Below are positions 11,580 through 20,358 of a stretch of 49,006 nucleotides of DNA, piece after piece. Within the stretch, counting starts at the first letter, position 1, and each line of letters opens with the position of its first letter. Under the pieces are notes generated by a model. That model had not been told where the DNA came from. It did not search any database and saw only the letters and a program-made list of their open reading frames with translations. The position numbers and the translations under genes are program-made. This stretch comes from a bacterium (GTDB taxonomy: Bacteria > Krumholzibacteriota > Krumholzibacteriia > LZORAL124-64-63), in assembly GCA_018814885.1 (NCBI GenBank), contig JAHIYU010000056.1, forward strand, positions 1 through 49,006. The letters run 5' to 3'.

Positions 11580-13058
11580 ATGAAGAAAACGTTGACTTCG
11601 GTCGTGATCTTGGGCGTCTTGCTGATCGCCTCGATGACCGCGACTGTCCAGGTGCTGGCGCAGGGCGCCGGACTCGAGCGAGAGATCCAGGATGTTGAGA
11701 AGCTGCTCCAGGACGCTCGCGATCGGCACATCCAGATCATCGCGCCGAGCTATTACGAGAAGGCGGAGAAAAAGCTGCAGGAAGCCAAGGCACGCTTCGA
11801 TAGCAAGGGCAAGATCGAGAATATCCGAACCATGCTGGCCGAGACGCGGACCGAGCTGAAGCAGGCGGAGACGTTCAGGGACGTCGGCGAGCTGATCCTG
11901 CGCGATGCGATCGTAGCCCGTCAAGAAGCCCTGACGGCCAATGCTCCCGAGCATGCCGCGGCCGAATGGAAGAACGCCAAGGAGGCCCTCTATCAGGCCG
12001 GCCGAGAGATCGAGAAGGGTAACCACAACAACGCCCGCGCCCGCGCGGCCGACTCCGTGCGGCTGCTGAAAACGGCCGAGTTGGAAGGCATTCGCAACGA
12101 TCTGCTCGGCGAGGCGCGGAGCGCCCGCGACACGGCCTTCCAGGACAAGGCCGACAAGAAGGCGGCGGCGACGTACGCGGCGGGCGAGCGCCATCTCGCC
12201 GCAGCCGAGGCCATTCTGCGTGAGGACCGCTACGACAGGGAAGCCGCGGCGGGCAGCGCCGTGGAAGCCATCAAGTCGTTCCGCCATGCCCGGGACATCG
12301 TGGCCGTGAACCGACGCCTCGAACGCGGCGACTCCGACATCGAACTGGAGAAGCTGGTCCTCGAACACGAACAGGAGATCGCATCGATCGCCGACGCGGT
12401 CAACGTCGGCGCCGATTTCGCCGCCGGCCGCGGCCAGGTACTCGACGGCATCAAGGCCTCGATCGTCAGCCTGCGCAGCGACCGCGACGCGCTCCGCTCC
12501 GAAGTCGGCGAGCGCGACGCTCGCATCGCCGGTCTGAAGAGCGAGCAAGAGAACCTGAGCGCGCAGCTGGGGAAAGTGAGTGGACAGGAGCGCCAGGCCG
12601 CCGCCTCCCTGCTTTCCCGGCAGGAGCGCGACAGCCGGATGGCCAAGGTTCGCGGCCTGTTCGCCAAGAACGAGGCCGAGATCGTCACACGCGGCGACGA
12701 GCTCATGGTTCGTCTCTACGGTATCAGCTTTCCCGTGGGATCATCCGAGATCCGTCCCCAGGATTTCGGTGTCCTGACGCGCGTGCAGCAGGTGTTGCGG
12801 GAGTTTCCAGCCGCCGAAGTGACGGTGGAAGGACACACCGACTCCAGCGGCGACGACGACTACAACATGCAGTTGAGCGACCGCCGCGCCCTGGCGGTCA
12901 AGAGCTACCTCGACGCCAACATGGGGCTGTCCGCGGACCGCATCTCGGCGAAGGGCAGCGGTGAAACCAGTCCCATCGCCAACAACGAGACCGAAGCGGG
13001 ACGGGCCAGGAACCGGCGCATCGAAGTGCGTCTGTTGCTCCCGCCGATCGGCCAGTAG
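11580..13058 (+). CDS. OmpA-family protein with long helical N-terminal region
   Basis: This 492-residue protein begins with a signal peptide (MKKTLTSVVILGVLL..., cut near residue 31). A long Ala/Glu/Lys-rich helical region (about 35-360) holds DUF4398/TPR-like repeats of the form ...YYEKAEKKLQEAKARF... and a coiled coil (LRSDRDALRSEVGERDARIAGL). The C-terminal OmpA domain (about 385-487) has the peptidoglycan-binding signature VEGHTDSSGDDDYNMQLSDRRA and GRARNRRIEV. It probably ties the outer membrane or periplasm to peptidoglycan. The 283-bp upstream region has an AT-rich patch (11329-11390) with a weak promoter-like TTTACA-N16-TACGCT (11380-11407). Confidence 0.85.
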   Translation: MKKTLTSVVILGVLLIASMTATVQVLAQGAGLEREIQDVEKLLQDARDRHIQIIAPSYYEKAEKKLQEAKARFDSKGKIENIRTMLAETRTELKQAETFRDVGELILRDAIVARQEALTANAPEHAAAEWKNAKEALYQAGREIEKGNHNNARARAADSVRLLKTAELEGIRNDLLGEARSARDTAFQDKADKKAAATYAAGERHLAAAEAILREDRYDREAAAGSAVEAIKSFRHARDIVAVNRRLERGDSDIELEKLVLEHEQEIASIADAVNVGADFAAGRGQVLDGIKASIVSLRSDRDALRSEVGERDARIAGLKSEQENLSAQLGKVSGQERQAAASLLSRQERDSRMAKVRGLFAKNEAEIVTRGDELMVRLYGISFPVGSSEIRPQDFGVLTRVQQVLREFPAAEVTVEGHTDSSGDDDYNMQLSDRRALAVKSYLDANMGLSADRISAKGSGETSPIANNETEAGRARNRRIEVRLLLPPIGQ

Positions 13059-13079
13059 GGACGAGACGGCAGGAACGAG

Positions 13080-13115
13080 GGCGGCCCGCTCCGTGTCGAG
13101 CGGGCCGCCGTCTTT
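13080..13115. terminator. Bidirectional terminator between convergent genes
   Basis: A perfect 12-bp stem (13080-13091 with 13098-13109), loop CGTGTC, then GTCTTT on the plus side. It sits between the OmpA-like gene (ends 13058) and the convergent barrel gene (ends 13128), so it can serve both. Confidence 0.75.
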
Positions 13116-13127
13116 GTCGGGCGATCC

Positions 13128-13742
13128 CTAGAACTCGTAGCCCAGGCCTATCGACACGATGCCCTTGTAGCCCAGCCCCAGCGCCAGGTCCAGCGCCGCG
13201 GCACCGCCGAGCCGCATGCCCAGCGGCGTGAACTGGTAGGCGAGCAGGAAGGTGTCGCCGGTCTCCAGCTCGTCGATGTCCGTCGTCGTGTGCAGCATCG
13301 AGACGCCCGCCATGGTGTCCAGGTACAGCGCGAACGAGCCGGTGCGCACGTAGTAGTGCTTGACGCCCAGCATGAAGGTGTAGAAGTCGTCGGAGACCCG
13401 GCCGGCGAGCTGTCCGGAACTCTCGATCAGGTACTCCTTCTCGTAGCTCGCGATGTTGAAGTGGGCGACCAGGCGAGACCGCTCGCCCATGGGCTTCGCG
13501 TACTCGACGAATGCCGCCGCACGCTCCGTCTCGGTGGACGGCTCGAGCGTGCCGATGGACAGCGTGGCCATGGTGATGTCGGTGAAGAGCTCGAAGAGGG
13601 TCTGCACCGGCAGGGCGCCCACCCCGGCCCGGAATTCGCCGCCCGTACGCCCATCGATCTCGGCGCGCGCGGCCGACGCGGCGACCGCCAGGACGCAGGC
13701 TGTGATCAGCGCGCGTCGGCCGGAGCGGAATCGGAGTCTCAT
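13128..13742 (-). CDS. Outer-membrane beta-barrel protein of unknown function
   Basis: This 204-residue protein has a signal peptide (about residues 1-26, ending ARA). Short amphipathic beta strands follow, and it ends in Phe (SIGLGYEF), the usual C-terminal residue of outer-membrane barrels read by the BAM machinery. Two ATGs lie 6 nt apart (13748 and 13742). The second is 6 nt after GGGAG and was chosen. No close family was recognised; the strand pattern suggests roughly an eight-stranded barrel. A sigma-54-type promoter lies about 43 bp upstream, which would place it under control of an enhancer-binding activator not seen in this window. Confidence 0.7.
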   Translation of the reverse strand: MRLRFRSGRRALITACVLAVAASAARAEIDGRTGGEFRAGVGALPVQTLFELFTDITMATLSIGTLEPSTETERAAAFVEYAKPMGERSRLVAHFNIASYEKEYLIESSGQLAGRVSDDFYTFMLGVKHYYVRTGSFALYLDTMAGVSMLHTTTDIDELETGDTFLLAYQFTPLGMRLGGAAALDLALGLGYKGIVSIGLGYEF

Positions 13743-13784
13743 GTCCATCTCCCGTCGCAGGGGTTTCGAATCGGCAAATTGGTC

Positions 13785-13799
13785 GCAATATGTGTGCCA
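13785..13799 (-). promoter_or_regulatory. Sigma-54 (-24/-12) promoter of the barrel gene
   Basis: Read on the minus strand, TGGCACACATATTGC has the full RpoN pattern TGGCAC-R-N4-TTGC, with 10 nt between the invariant GG and GC. The transcript would start near 13773, about 31 nt before the ATG at 13742. Confidence 0.6.
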
Positions 13800-14121
13800 G
13801 CCGCTGCACGAGATCGTCAACTGTCATGTTTGCAATGAGTTGAAAATAGCAGAGGGCTGCAGCCAGCCGGCCGCTCCGTATCCGCCCGCCGCGGCGGTTG
13901 GGCAGCGAGTGCGAAGATTCGAGACCGGCGTTGCCGGGGGAGATCAGACGAGAGCCGACGGGCATCGACGCCAGCGGCCTGGGCCAAGGCCCCGGACGCG
14001 GCGGCGGAGACGGCCCGCGGCAGCGGCGCCCTTTGCTTTGCTCCTCATATCCTGCTGTCAACAAATGAATTAAAAAACACATCAGCAGGTACGGGCGATC
14101 GTCAACCAGGCTGTTTAATTC
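13800..14121. other. Intergenic region between barrel gene and hydrogenase operon
   Basis: No gene is supported here. The right part (14040-14121) is AT-rich and holds an inverted repeat, CCTGCTG (14050-14056) and CAGCAGG (14084-14090), around an AT-rich loop. This could be an operator or activator site for either divergent gene. The left part is GC-rich and featureless to the eye. Confidence 0.35.
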
Positions 14122-14150
14122 TTGACGGGTTGTGTTTTATGCTGAACATT
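14122..14150 (+). promoter_or_regulatory. Candidate promoter of the hydrogenase operon
   Basis: TTGACG (14122-14127), 17-bp spacer, AACATT (14145-14150), 49 bp before the hydB start. The -35 is the same hexamer as the fumarase promoter. The -10 is weak, so an activator may be needed. Confidence 0.4.
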
Positions 14151-14199
14151 TGTGGCGGGAGGCCGGTCTCCGGCCGACCGGCCCGGAAGGAGAACGCGC

Positions 14200-15222
14200 A
14201 TGGCTCTGTTGAGGCTGGACGACGCCAGGATCATCGACTTCGTGGCTCATCTGCAGGCGCGGAAAAAGGTCTACGCGCCGCACGCCAAGGGACGCGCGTC
14301 TTACGTGTTCGCCCCGGTCGAGCAGCCGCAGGACGTGGTGCTCGACTACCCGCGCACGCTCCACTCGGTCAAGAAGTACTTCATGCCGCCGCGGGAGGCG
14401 CTGCTCGATTTCAACCTCATCGAGAACACGTTCACGCCGCCGGCGCTCGAGCCGGTGAACGCCGTCTTCCTGGGCGTCCACGCCTACGACATGCACGCGG
14501 TCCTGAAGGCCGATTACAACTTCTCCCGGGGCCATCCCGAGAAGAACTACCTCGCGCGCCGGCAGGAGGCCGTCTTCGTGGGGGTGACCTTCACGCCGGA
14601 CCTCTACCACTTCTCCGGCTCGGTGGGCATCGGCCCCGACGACACGACCGGTTTCGACGTCTTCCTGCACCGCGTCGAGGGCGGCTACGCCGTGGAACTG
14701 CTGACCGACGCCGGCCGACGGCTGCTGGACGGCTTCCCGCTGCCCGGATGCACGGACCGGCTGGTCGCGGGCGGCCATTTCCACCAGCACATCTACGTGC
14801 CGCAGGGCAAGCTCTTCGAGGTCTTCGAGCACGGCTACCACAACGAGGTCTGGGAGGAGGTGGCGGCCCGCTGCACCGGTTGCGGCACCTGCAACCTGGT
14901 CTGTCCGACCTGTGTCTGCTTCAACGTGGAGGACCGCGTCGACGTGACCGTCACCCGTGGCACGCGCGAGCGCTACTGGGACAGCTGCCTGCTGCGGGGC
15001 TTCGGCGAGGTCGCCGGCGGCGAGGTGTTCCGCGAGCACCTGGCGGGACGGCAGCGCCACCGCGTGTACCGCAAGTTCAAGTACATCTCCGACCTGACCG
15101 GCGAGCCCTGGTGCGTGGGCTGCGGCCGCTGCACGGCGCACTGCACCGCCGGCATCAGCATCGTCGACATCGTCAACCGGCTGGTCAACGACTACGACAA
15201 GCAGCGGACGGCGACGGTCTGA
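14200..15222 (+). CDS. hydB: Group 3b-type [NiFe]-hydrogenase beta subunit, 4Fe-4S electron-transfer protein
   Basis: This 340-residue iron-sulfur protein passes electrons between the hydrogenase small subunit and the NAD(P)-binding gamma subunit. Two [4Fe-4S] motifs are visible: CTGCGTCNLVCP from Cys225 and CVGCGRCTAHC from Cys305. The N-terminal 200 residues match the sulfhydrogenase beta / anaerobic sulfite reductase A type. GGAAGGAG precedes the ATG. It is the first gene of a hydB-hydG-hydD-hydA operon, the gene order of cytoplasmic NADP-linked sulfhydrogenases. Confidence 0.88.
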   Translation: MALLRLDDARIIDFVAHLQARKKVYAPHAKGRASYVFAPVEQPQDVVLDYPRTLHSVKKYFMPPREALLDFNLIENTFTPPALEPVNAVFLGVHAYDMHAVLKADYNFSRGHPEKNYLARRQEAVFVGVTFTPDLYHFSGSVGIGPDDTTGFDVFLHRVEGGYAVELLTDAGRRLLDGFPLPGCTDRLVAGGHFHQHIYVPQGKLFEVFEHGYHNEVWEEVAARCTGCGTCNLVCPTCVCFNVEDRVDVTVTRGTRERYWDSCLLRGFGEVAGGEVFREHLAGRQRHRVYRKFKYISDLTGEPWCVGCGRCTAHCTAGISIVDIVNRLVNDYDKQRTATV

Positions 15223-15247
15223 GCGGGGGCCCGACAAGGAGATCACG

Positions 15248-16099
15248 ATGCCTCAGCGTTACCTCATAGATCCCGCCCAGGCGCAGGACCTCTACCTGCC
15301 GCTCATGGCCGAGCTCGTGTCGGTCAAGGCCCTCACGCCGCAGGAGACCCTGTACGAGATCGCCCTGCCCGGGGGCCGCGATCTCGGGCACCGTCCCGGC
15401 CAGTTCGTGAAGGTGTCGCTGTTCGGCGTGGGCGAGGCCCCGTTCTCGGTCTCTTCCTCGCCGACGAAGCGGGGCAGCTTCGAGCTGGGCATCCGCACCG
15501 TGGGCATGCTGACCGAGGTCATGCAGCGCATGGGGCCCGGCGAGAAGGTGGGCATCCGCGGCCCCTTCGGCAACGGCTTCGACACCGGCGCCCTGCGCGG
15601 GAAGGACCTGCTGATAATCGCCGGCGGCATCGGGCTGGTGCCCCTGCGCTCGCTGATCAACTTCGTGATCGACAACCGCGACGACTTCGGCCGCCTGATC
15701 ATCTGCTACGGGAACCGCTCCGATGCGGAGCTGCTCTTCGCCGAGGAGCGCGCGGCGTGGGAACGGGATCCGTCCATCGAGTACCACGTGACCGTGGACC
15801 GGGGCTCGTCGCAGTGGCGCGGCCGGACCGGGGTGATCACCACGCTGCTCCCGGGCCTGAAACTCGACGTGGACCGCACGGCGGCCTGCATCTGCGGCCC
15901 GCCCGTGATGTTCCGCTACGTCCTGCTCGCCCTGCGCGCGAAGGGCATGCCCGAGAAGGGGATCTTCCTGTCGCTGGAGCGGCGCATGAAGTGCGGCGTG
16001 GGCAAGTGCGGCCACTGCCAGATCAACAACACCTTCGTCTGCACCGAGGGCCCGGTCTACAACGGCCTCGAGCTGAAGAGCCTCCAGGAGGCGTTGTGA
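15248..16099 (+). CDS. hydG: Group 3b-type [NiFe]-hydrogenase gamma subunit (flavin/NAD(P)-binding)
   Basis: This 283-residue protein is a ferredoxin-NADP reductase-like module. An N-terminal FAD-binding barrel contains PGQFVKVS and PFSVSSSP. An NAD(P)-binding domain follows, with IIAGGIGLVPLRSL (about residues 120-133) and CICGPPVMF. A C-terminal four-Cys motif, CGVGKCGHC plus a later Cys (about 255-272), binds a [2Fe-2S] cluster. It exchanges electrons with NADP(H) for the hydrogenase. Its stop overlaps the hydD start by one base (TGATG), so translation is coupled. Confidence 0.88.
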   Translation: MPQRYLIDPAQAQDLYLPLMAELVSVKALTPQETLYEIALPGGRDLGHRPGQFVKVSLFGVGEAPFSVSSSPTKRGSFELGIRTVGMLTEVMQRMGPGEKVGIRGPFGNGFDTGALRGKDLLIIAGGIGLVPLRSLINFVIDNRDDFGRLIICYGNRSDAELLFAEERAAWERDPSIEYHVTVDRGSSQWRGRTGVITTLLPGLKLDVDRTAACICGPPVMFRYVLLALRAKGMPEKGIFLSLERRMKCGVGKCGHCQINNTFVCTEGPVYNGLELKSLQEAL

Positions 16100-16848
16100 T
16101 GGCGTTCAAACCGCGCGTGGGCGTCTTCGACTTCACGGGCTGCGAGGGCTGCGAGCTCAACCACCTGAACTTCGAGGACCAGCTCCTGGACATCCTCGGT
16201 CACGTCGACTTCGTGGAGTGGCGCGAGGCCATGGACGAGCGGGGCGGGGAGCTGGACATCGCGTTCGTCGAGGGGTCGCTGTCCACGCCCGACTGCATCA
16301 AGCGCATCCACGAGATCCGCCGCAGGACTAAGGTGCTGGTGGCGGTGGGCTCCTGCGCGGTCCTGGGCGGGATCAACGCCCTGAAGAACATCCGGCCCAT
16401 CGCGGACGTGCGCGAGGAGGTCTACGGCGAGGACAAGTACCTGTTCCCGACCCTGCCGGCGCTGCCGCTGAGCGCCGTCGTGGAGGTGGACCACTGCATC
16501 CGCGGCTGCCCCATGACGCAGCTGGAGTTCCTGAAGGTCTTCACCTCCCTGGTGATGGGCAAGCGGCCCGTGCAGGAGGACTTCTCCGTCTGTGTGGAGT
16601 GCAAGCTCAGGGAGAACGAGTGCGTCTACGGCCGGGGCCTAGTCTGCCTGGGGCCCGTCACGCGCGCCGGCTGTGACGCCCAGTGCCCGACCTTCGGCCA
16701 GTCCTGCATCGGCTGCCGGGGCCTGGTCACCGATCCCAGGCTCGGGGCCATGGAGGAGATCCTCGTCGCCCACGGGCTATCCATGGACGAGGCCCGCCGC
16801 AAGCTGCAGCTCTTCAACGCCAACCAGCTCGAAAGGGCGGCTCCATGA
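16099..16848 (+). CDS. hydD: Group 3b-type [NiFe]-hydrogenase small (delta) subunit
   Basis: This 249-residue electron-transfer subunit has the proximal-cluster motif TGCEGCELN (Cys15, Cys18), with further ligands in GSCAVLGG and DHCIRGCPM. A C-terminal Cys-rich part (CVECKLRENEC...CLGPVTRAGCDAQCP...CIGC) supplies the medial and distal clusters. There is no Tat signal peptide, so the enzyme is cytoplasmic, as expected for group 3. It overlaps both neighbours (TGATG before, ATGA after), a tightly coupled operon. Confidence 0.9.
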   Translation: MAFKPRVGVFDFTGCEGCELNHLNFEDQLLDILGHVDFVEWREAMDERGGELDIAFVEGSLSTPDCIKRIHEIRRRTKVLVAVGSCAVLGGINALKNIRPIADVREEVYGEDKYLFPTLPALPLSAVVEVDHCIRGCPMTQLEFLKVFTSLVMGKRPVQEDFSVCVECKLRENECVYGRGLVCLGPVTRAGCDAQCPTFGQSCIGCRGLVTDPRLGAMEEILVAHGLSMDEARRKLQLFNANQLERAAP

Positions 16849-18149
16849 GCACCAGGCTCGACATCAAGGTCCACCACCTGACACGTGTGGAGGGGCACGG
16901 CGACATCGTCGTGAACATGACCGACGGCGTGCTGGAGAAGGCGCGGCTGGAGATCGTGGAGGCGCCGCGCTACTTCGAGGCGATGCTCAAGGGACGCAGC
17001 TTCCTCGAGACGGCCATCATCACCTCGCGCATCTGCGGCATCTGCTCCCTGGGCCACCAGATGACCTCGTTCAAGGCGACCGAGCAGGCCCTGGGCCTGG
17101 AGGTCAGCGAGCAGACCCTGCTGCTGCGCAAGCTGCTGGTCCACGGCGCGACCATGCAGTCGAACGTGCTGCACGCGCTGTTCCTGGCCGCGCCGGACTT
17201 CCTGAAGGTGGGCTCGGTCTTCCCGCTGGTCGCCTCCCATCCCGACGTGGTCAAGGCCGCGTTGCGCATGAAGCGGCTGGCCAACGACATCGCCGAGGTT
17301 GTCTCCGGGCGGGCCGTGCATCCCATATCCTGCGTGCCCGGCGGCTTCACCGCGCTGCCGACCGCCGCCGCGCTGCGCGAGCTCAAGCGCCGTCTCGAAG
17401 AGCAGATGGTGCCGGACCTGGCCTTCGCGGCCGAGACCGTCGCCGCCCTGGCCGCCGAGATCCCGGGCTTCACGCGCGACACCGAGTACATCTCGCTGCG
17501 CAGCGACGACGACTACGCCCTCTACGACGGCGACATCTGCTCCAGCGACGAGGGCCGCGTCCCCGTCGCCGAGTATCGCCGCATGACCAACGAGCACGTG
17601 GTGTCCCACAGCACCTCGAAGCACTGCCGGGTCAACCGCTCGAGCTACATGGTCGGCGCCCTGGCGCGCTGGAACAACAACCACGACCGGCTGTGCCCGG
17701 CCGCGCTGGAGGTCGCCGGCAAGCTCGGTCTCGCGCCGGGCTGCAACAACCCGTTCCTGAACACCATCGCCCAGATCGTCGAGTCGGTGCACTGCGCGCT
17801 GGATTCCGTCGCCGTCATCGACGAGCTGCTGACGCGCGGCATCCGCGACGAGCAGCCGCATCAGGAGCCGACGCGCCACGGCACCGGCGTCGGCGCTACC
17901 GAGGTGCCCCGCGGCATCCTGTACCACGAGTACACGTACGACCGGAAGGGCCTCGTCGTGGCGGCCAACTGCGTCATCCCCACGGGGCAGAACCTCGCCA
18001 ACATCGACGACGACATGAGGAAGCTGGTGCCCGAGGTGCTGGACCGTCCGGAACCGGAGATCGCACATCTGCTGGAGATGCTGGTGCGGGCCTACGACCC
18101 CTGCATCTCCTGCTCGGTGCACATGCTGGACGTGAAATTCGTCAGGTAG
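16845..18149 (+). CDS. hydA: Group 3b-type [NiFe]-hydrogenase large (alpha) subunit
   Basis: This 434-residue catalytic subunit holds the NiFe(CN)2CO centre. The four nickel ligands are present in RICGIC (Cys64, Cys67) and DPCISCSVH (Cys420, Cys423). The C-terminal tail after His426 is only eight residues (MLDVKFVR). It would be removed by the maturation protease encoded just downstream after nickel insertion. With the HydB, HydG and HydD proteins it forms a cytoplasmic enzyme linking H2 to NADP(H); related archaeal enzymes also reduce sulfur. Group assignment rests on subunit content and order rather than a phylogeny. Confidence 0.92.
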   Translation: MSTRLDIKVHHLTRVEGHGDIVVNMTDGVLEKARLEIVEAPRYFEAMLKGRSFLETAIITSRICGICSLGHQMTSFKATEQALGLEVSEQTLLLRKLLVHGATMQSNVLHALFLAAPDFLKVGSVFPLVASHPDVVKAALRMKRLANDIAEVVSGRAVHPISCVPGGFTALPTAAALRELKRRLEEQMVPDLAFAAETVAALAAEIPGFTRDTEYISLRSDDDYALYDGDICSSDEGRVPVAEYRRMTNEHVVSHSTSKHCRVNRSSYMVGALARWNNNHDRLCPAALEVAGKLGLAPGCNNPFLNTIAQIVESVHCALDSVAVIDELLTRGIRDEQPHQEPTRHGTGVGATEVPRGILYHEYTYDRKGLVVAANCVIPTGQNLANIDDDMRKLVPEVLDRPEPEIAHLLEMLVRAYDPCISCSVHMLDVKFVR

Positions 18150-18156
18150 GTCGCGC

Positions 18157-18639
18157 GTGAGGATCGTGGCGGTGGGCAACCCCTTCTGCGGGGACGACGG
18201 CGTGGGCGCGGCCGTGCTGGAGCGCATCCGCGCCGAGGGGCTCTTCCCGGGCGCCGAGCTGATCGACGCGGGGACCGATGCCCTGTCGCTGCTGGACCGT
18301 TTCGCGGAGACCGGCGCGGCGGAGCGCTTGCATATCATCATCGACGCGGCCAAGATGGGATGCGAACCCGGCCGGGTCGTCGGGTTCGCGCCCGCCGAGG
18401 CGCGACGGCGCATCGTCTGGGACCGGCTGTCGCTGCACGGTCTCGGCCTGGCGGAGGCCTTCGCCCTGGCGGAGGGGCTCGGCGCGATGCCGCGGCGCGT
18501 GGTCGTCGTGGGCGTCGAGCCGACCGAGGTTCGCATGGACCGGGGGCTTTCCGACGCCGTCGCGGCGGCCGTCCCCGAGGTGATCCGGCTCATCCGAGCG
18601 GAGGTACGGGCAGATGAAGCGGACCATACTGGTCATTGA
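18157..18639 (+). CDS. Hydrogenase maturation endopeptidase (HycI/HyaD family)
   Basis: This 160-residue protein starts at a GTG and has the family N-terminus (VAVGNPFCGDDGVG), including the Asp-bearing GDDGVG motif that binds nickel. DAGTD (about residues 41-45), DAAKMG and LSLHGLGLAEA follow, the last with a metal-binding His. It cleaves the C-terminal peptide of the large subunit after metal insertion. It lies 7 bp after hydA, and its end overlaps the receiver gene by 26 bp. Confidence 0.88.
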   Translation: MRIVAVGNPFCGDDGVGAAVLERIRAEGLFPGAELIDAGTDALSLLDRFAETGAAERLHIIIDAAKMGCEPGRVVGFAPAEARRRIVWDRLSLHGLGLAEAFALAEGLGAMPRRVVVVGVEPTEVRMDRGLSDAVAAAVPEVIRLIRAEVRADEADHTGH

Positions 18640-19006
18640 CGACGACATCGATCTGGTGGAAGTCATCCGCCTGACCCTGGAGAATGCGGGCTTCGACGTG
18701 ATCGACGCCCAGAGCGGTGCGCGCGGGCTGGAACTCGCGCGGGAGCAGGGGCCGGACCTGATCATCCTCGACGTCATGATGGGTGTGATCGACGAGGGGT
18801 TCCAGGTGGCCTACGAGCTGAGGGGGAACGATCTCACCGCCGACATCCCCATCCTCATGATGACCGCCGTCTCCGACCAGACCGGCTTCGGCTTCGATCC
18901 CGAACGGGACGCCGAGTTCCTGCCCGTCGACGAGTTCCTGGAGAAGCCGCTCAGCCCGCAGCGGCTAGTGGACCTGGTACGCAAGCACCTGCCCGCGACA
19001 GCATGA
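18614..19006 (+). CDS. Single-domain response regulator (CheY-like receiver)
   Basis: This 130-residue protein has only a receiver domain: the acidic cluster DDD (residues 9-11), phospho-acceptor Asp53 in LIILDVMMG, a Thr in MMTAV and Lys in LEKPLSP. There is no DNA-binding or output domain, so it must act through a partner protein or a phosphorelay. It overlaps the maturation protease gene upstream and the kinase gene downstream (ATGA), placing a two-component pair inside the hydrogenase operon. Confidence 0.85.
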   Translation: MKRTILVIDDDIDLVEVIRLTLENAGFDVIDAQSGARGLELAREQGPDLIILDVMMGVIDEGFQVAYELRGNDLTADIPILMMTAVSDQTGFGFDPERDAEFLPVDEFLEKPLSPQRLVDLVRKHLPATA

Positions 19007-20358
19007 TGAAAGCCGCGACATACAGCCCCGCGCCCGCCACCGACGAGTCGACCCAATTCGTCTCGGCCGCCTCGCTGCGCCTGCGGTCCGACTGGTTCAT
19101 CAAGATGCGCTGGGGCGCTGCCGCGGGCGTCGCGGCGCTGACCCTGCTGGCGGGGGAAGTGGCGCACATACCGCTGCCGCGGGAGCCGATCCTCGCCACC
19201 GCGGCCGTGCTGATCCTGCTCAACGTCGTCTACGCGGTGCGCAACCGCCGCGTCGCGCCGGCCGTCATCGCGCACGAGCTGCGCGTGGTCAAGGTGCAGA
19301 TGCTCATCGACCTGCTGCTGCTCACCGTGTTGATCAACCTCTCGGGGGGGCTCGAGAACCCCTTCTCCTTCATATACGTCGTCCACGTGCTGATCGCGAG
19401 CCTGCTCTTCAAGGGCAGGGACGTCTACCAGGTGGCCCTCTTCAGCGCGGTGCTGTTCAGCTTCGACATCCTCGGCGAGCACTTCGGCCTGCTGCCCCAC
19501 AACCACCTGCAGGGCGGCGGCGTGCTGACCCACGCGCCGCTGTACATGGCCGTCAGCCTGGCGTCCTTCTGGCTGGTCCTGTTCGGCTGCGCCTACGTCG
19601 GCGCCTCGATCATGCGCCACAACCGGACCATCAAGAACGAGCTGGTCGCGCGCCAGCGCCAGCTCGTCGCCGCCGACAAGGCCAAGCTGGATTTCTTCCG
19701 CTTCGTCTCGCACGAGGTGAAGACGCCGGTCGTCACCGCCCAGAGCGCGGTGGAAGCTGTGCTCGGCGTCGCGGGCGGCGAGATGTCCGCCAAGGCGGCG
19801 GAGACGCTGCGACGGGCGGTGCGCCGCCTGAACCAGGCCCTGGAGATCGTCAAGGACCTGTCCGACCTGACGCGCACGCGCATGAGCGCCGACCGGGACG
19901 TCGCCGAGGTCAACCTCAGCCGGCTGGTCGGGAAGCTGCTCGCCGAGCAGGGCGAACTCATCGCGGAGAAGGGGCTGGTCCAGACGACGGCGCTGCCGCC
20001 GGAGGATCTGGTCATGCAGGCCAACGAGACCATGATCGAGAAGATCTTCGACAACCTGATCAGCAACGCCGTGCGTTACGACATTCCCGGCGGCGCGCTG
20101 CGCGTGTCGCTGCTCGATCTGGGCGACTCGGTGCGCCTGTCGGTGGCGGACGAAGGCATCGGCGTCGCGCCCGAGGACCGCGACCGCATCTTCGACGAGT
20201 TCTATCGCACGCCTGCAGCCAAGGAGATGTCCGCTCTGGGCACGGGTCTCGGCCTGTCCATCGTGAAGCGGTTCACCGAGCAGCTCGGCGGCTCCCTGCA
20301 GCTGGACAGCACCCCCGGCACGGGATCCACCTTCACCGTCACCCTGCCGAAATCATGA
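19003..20358 (+). CDS. Membrane sensor histidine kinase with RegB-like quinone motif
   Basis: This 451-residue kinase has six predicted membrane helices (about residues 38-205). A RegB-type GGxxNPF motif, GGLENPF, lies at 115-121 between helices 3 and 4; in RegB/PrrB this motif senses ubiquinone redox state. The kinase core has the H box with His237 (SHEVKTP), an N box (NLISNAVRYD), the G boxes DEGIGV and GTGLGLSIVKRF, and an F box. The redox-active Cys of RegB in the dimerisation region is absent; the only Cys I see is in helix 6. It probably signals respiratory redox state to the adjacent receiver protein. Its target genes are unknown. Confidence 0.82.
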   Translation: MMKAATYSPAPATDESTQFVSAASLRLRSDWFIKMRWGAAAGVAALTLLAGEVAHIPLPREPILATAAVLILLNVVYAVRNRRVAPAVIAHELRVVKVQMLIDLLLLTVLINLSGGLENPFSFIYVVHVLIASLLFKGRDVYQVALFSAVLFSFDILGEHFGLLPHNHLQGGGVLTHAPLYMAVSLASFWLVLFGCAYVGASIMRHNRTIKNELVARQRQLVAADKAKLDFFRFVSHEVKTPVVTAQSAVEAVLGVAGGEMSAKAAETLRRAVRRLNQALEIVKDLSDLTRTRMSADRDVAEVNLSRLVGKLLAEQGELIAEKGLVQTTALPPEDLVMQANETMIEKIFDNLISNAVRYDIPGGALRVSLLDLGDSVRLSVADEGIGVAPEDRDRIFDEFYRTPAAKEMSALGTGLGLSIVKRFTEQLGGSLQLDSTPGTGSTFTVTLPKS

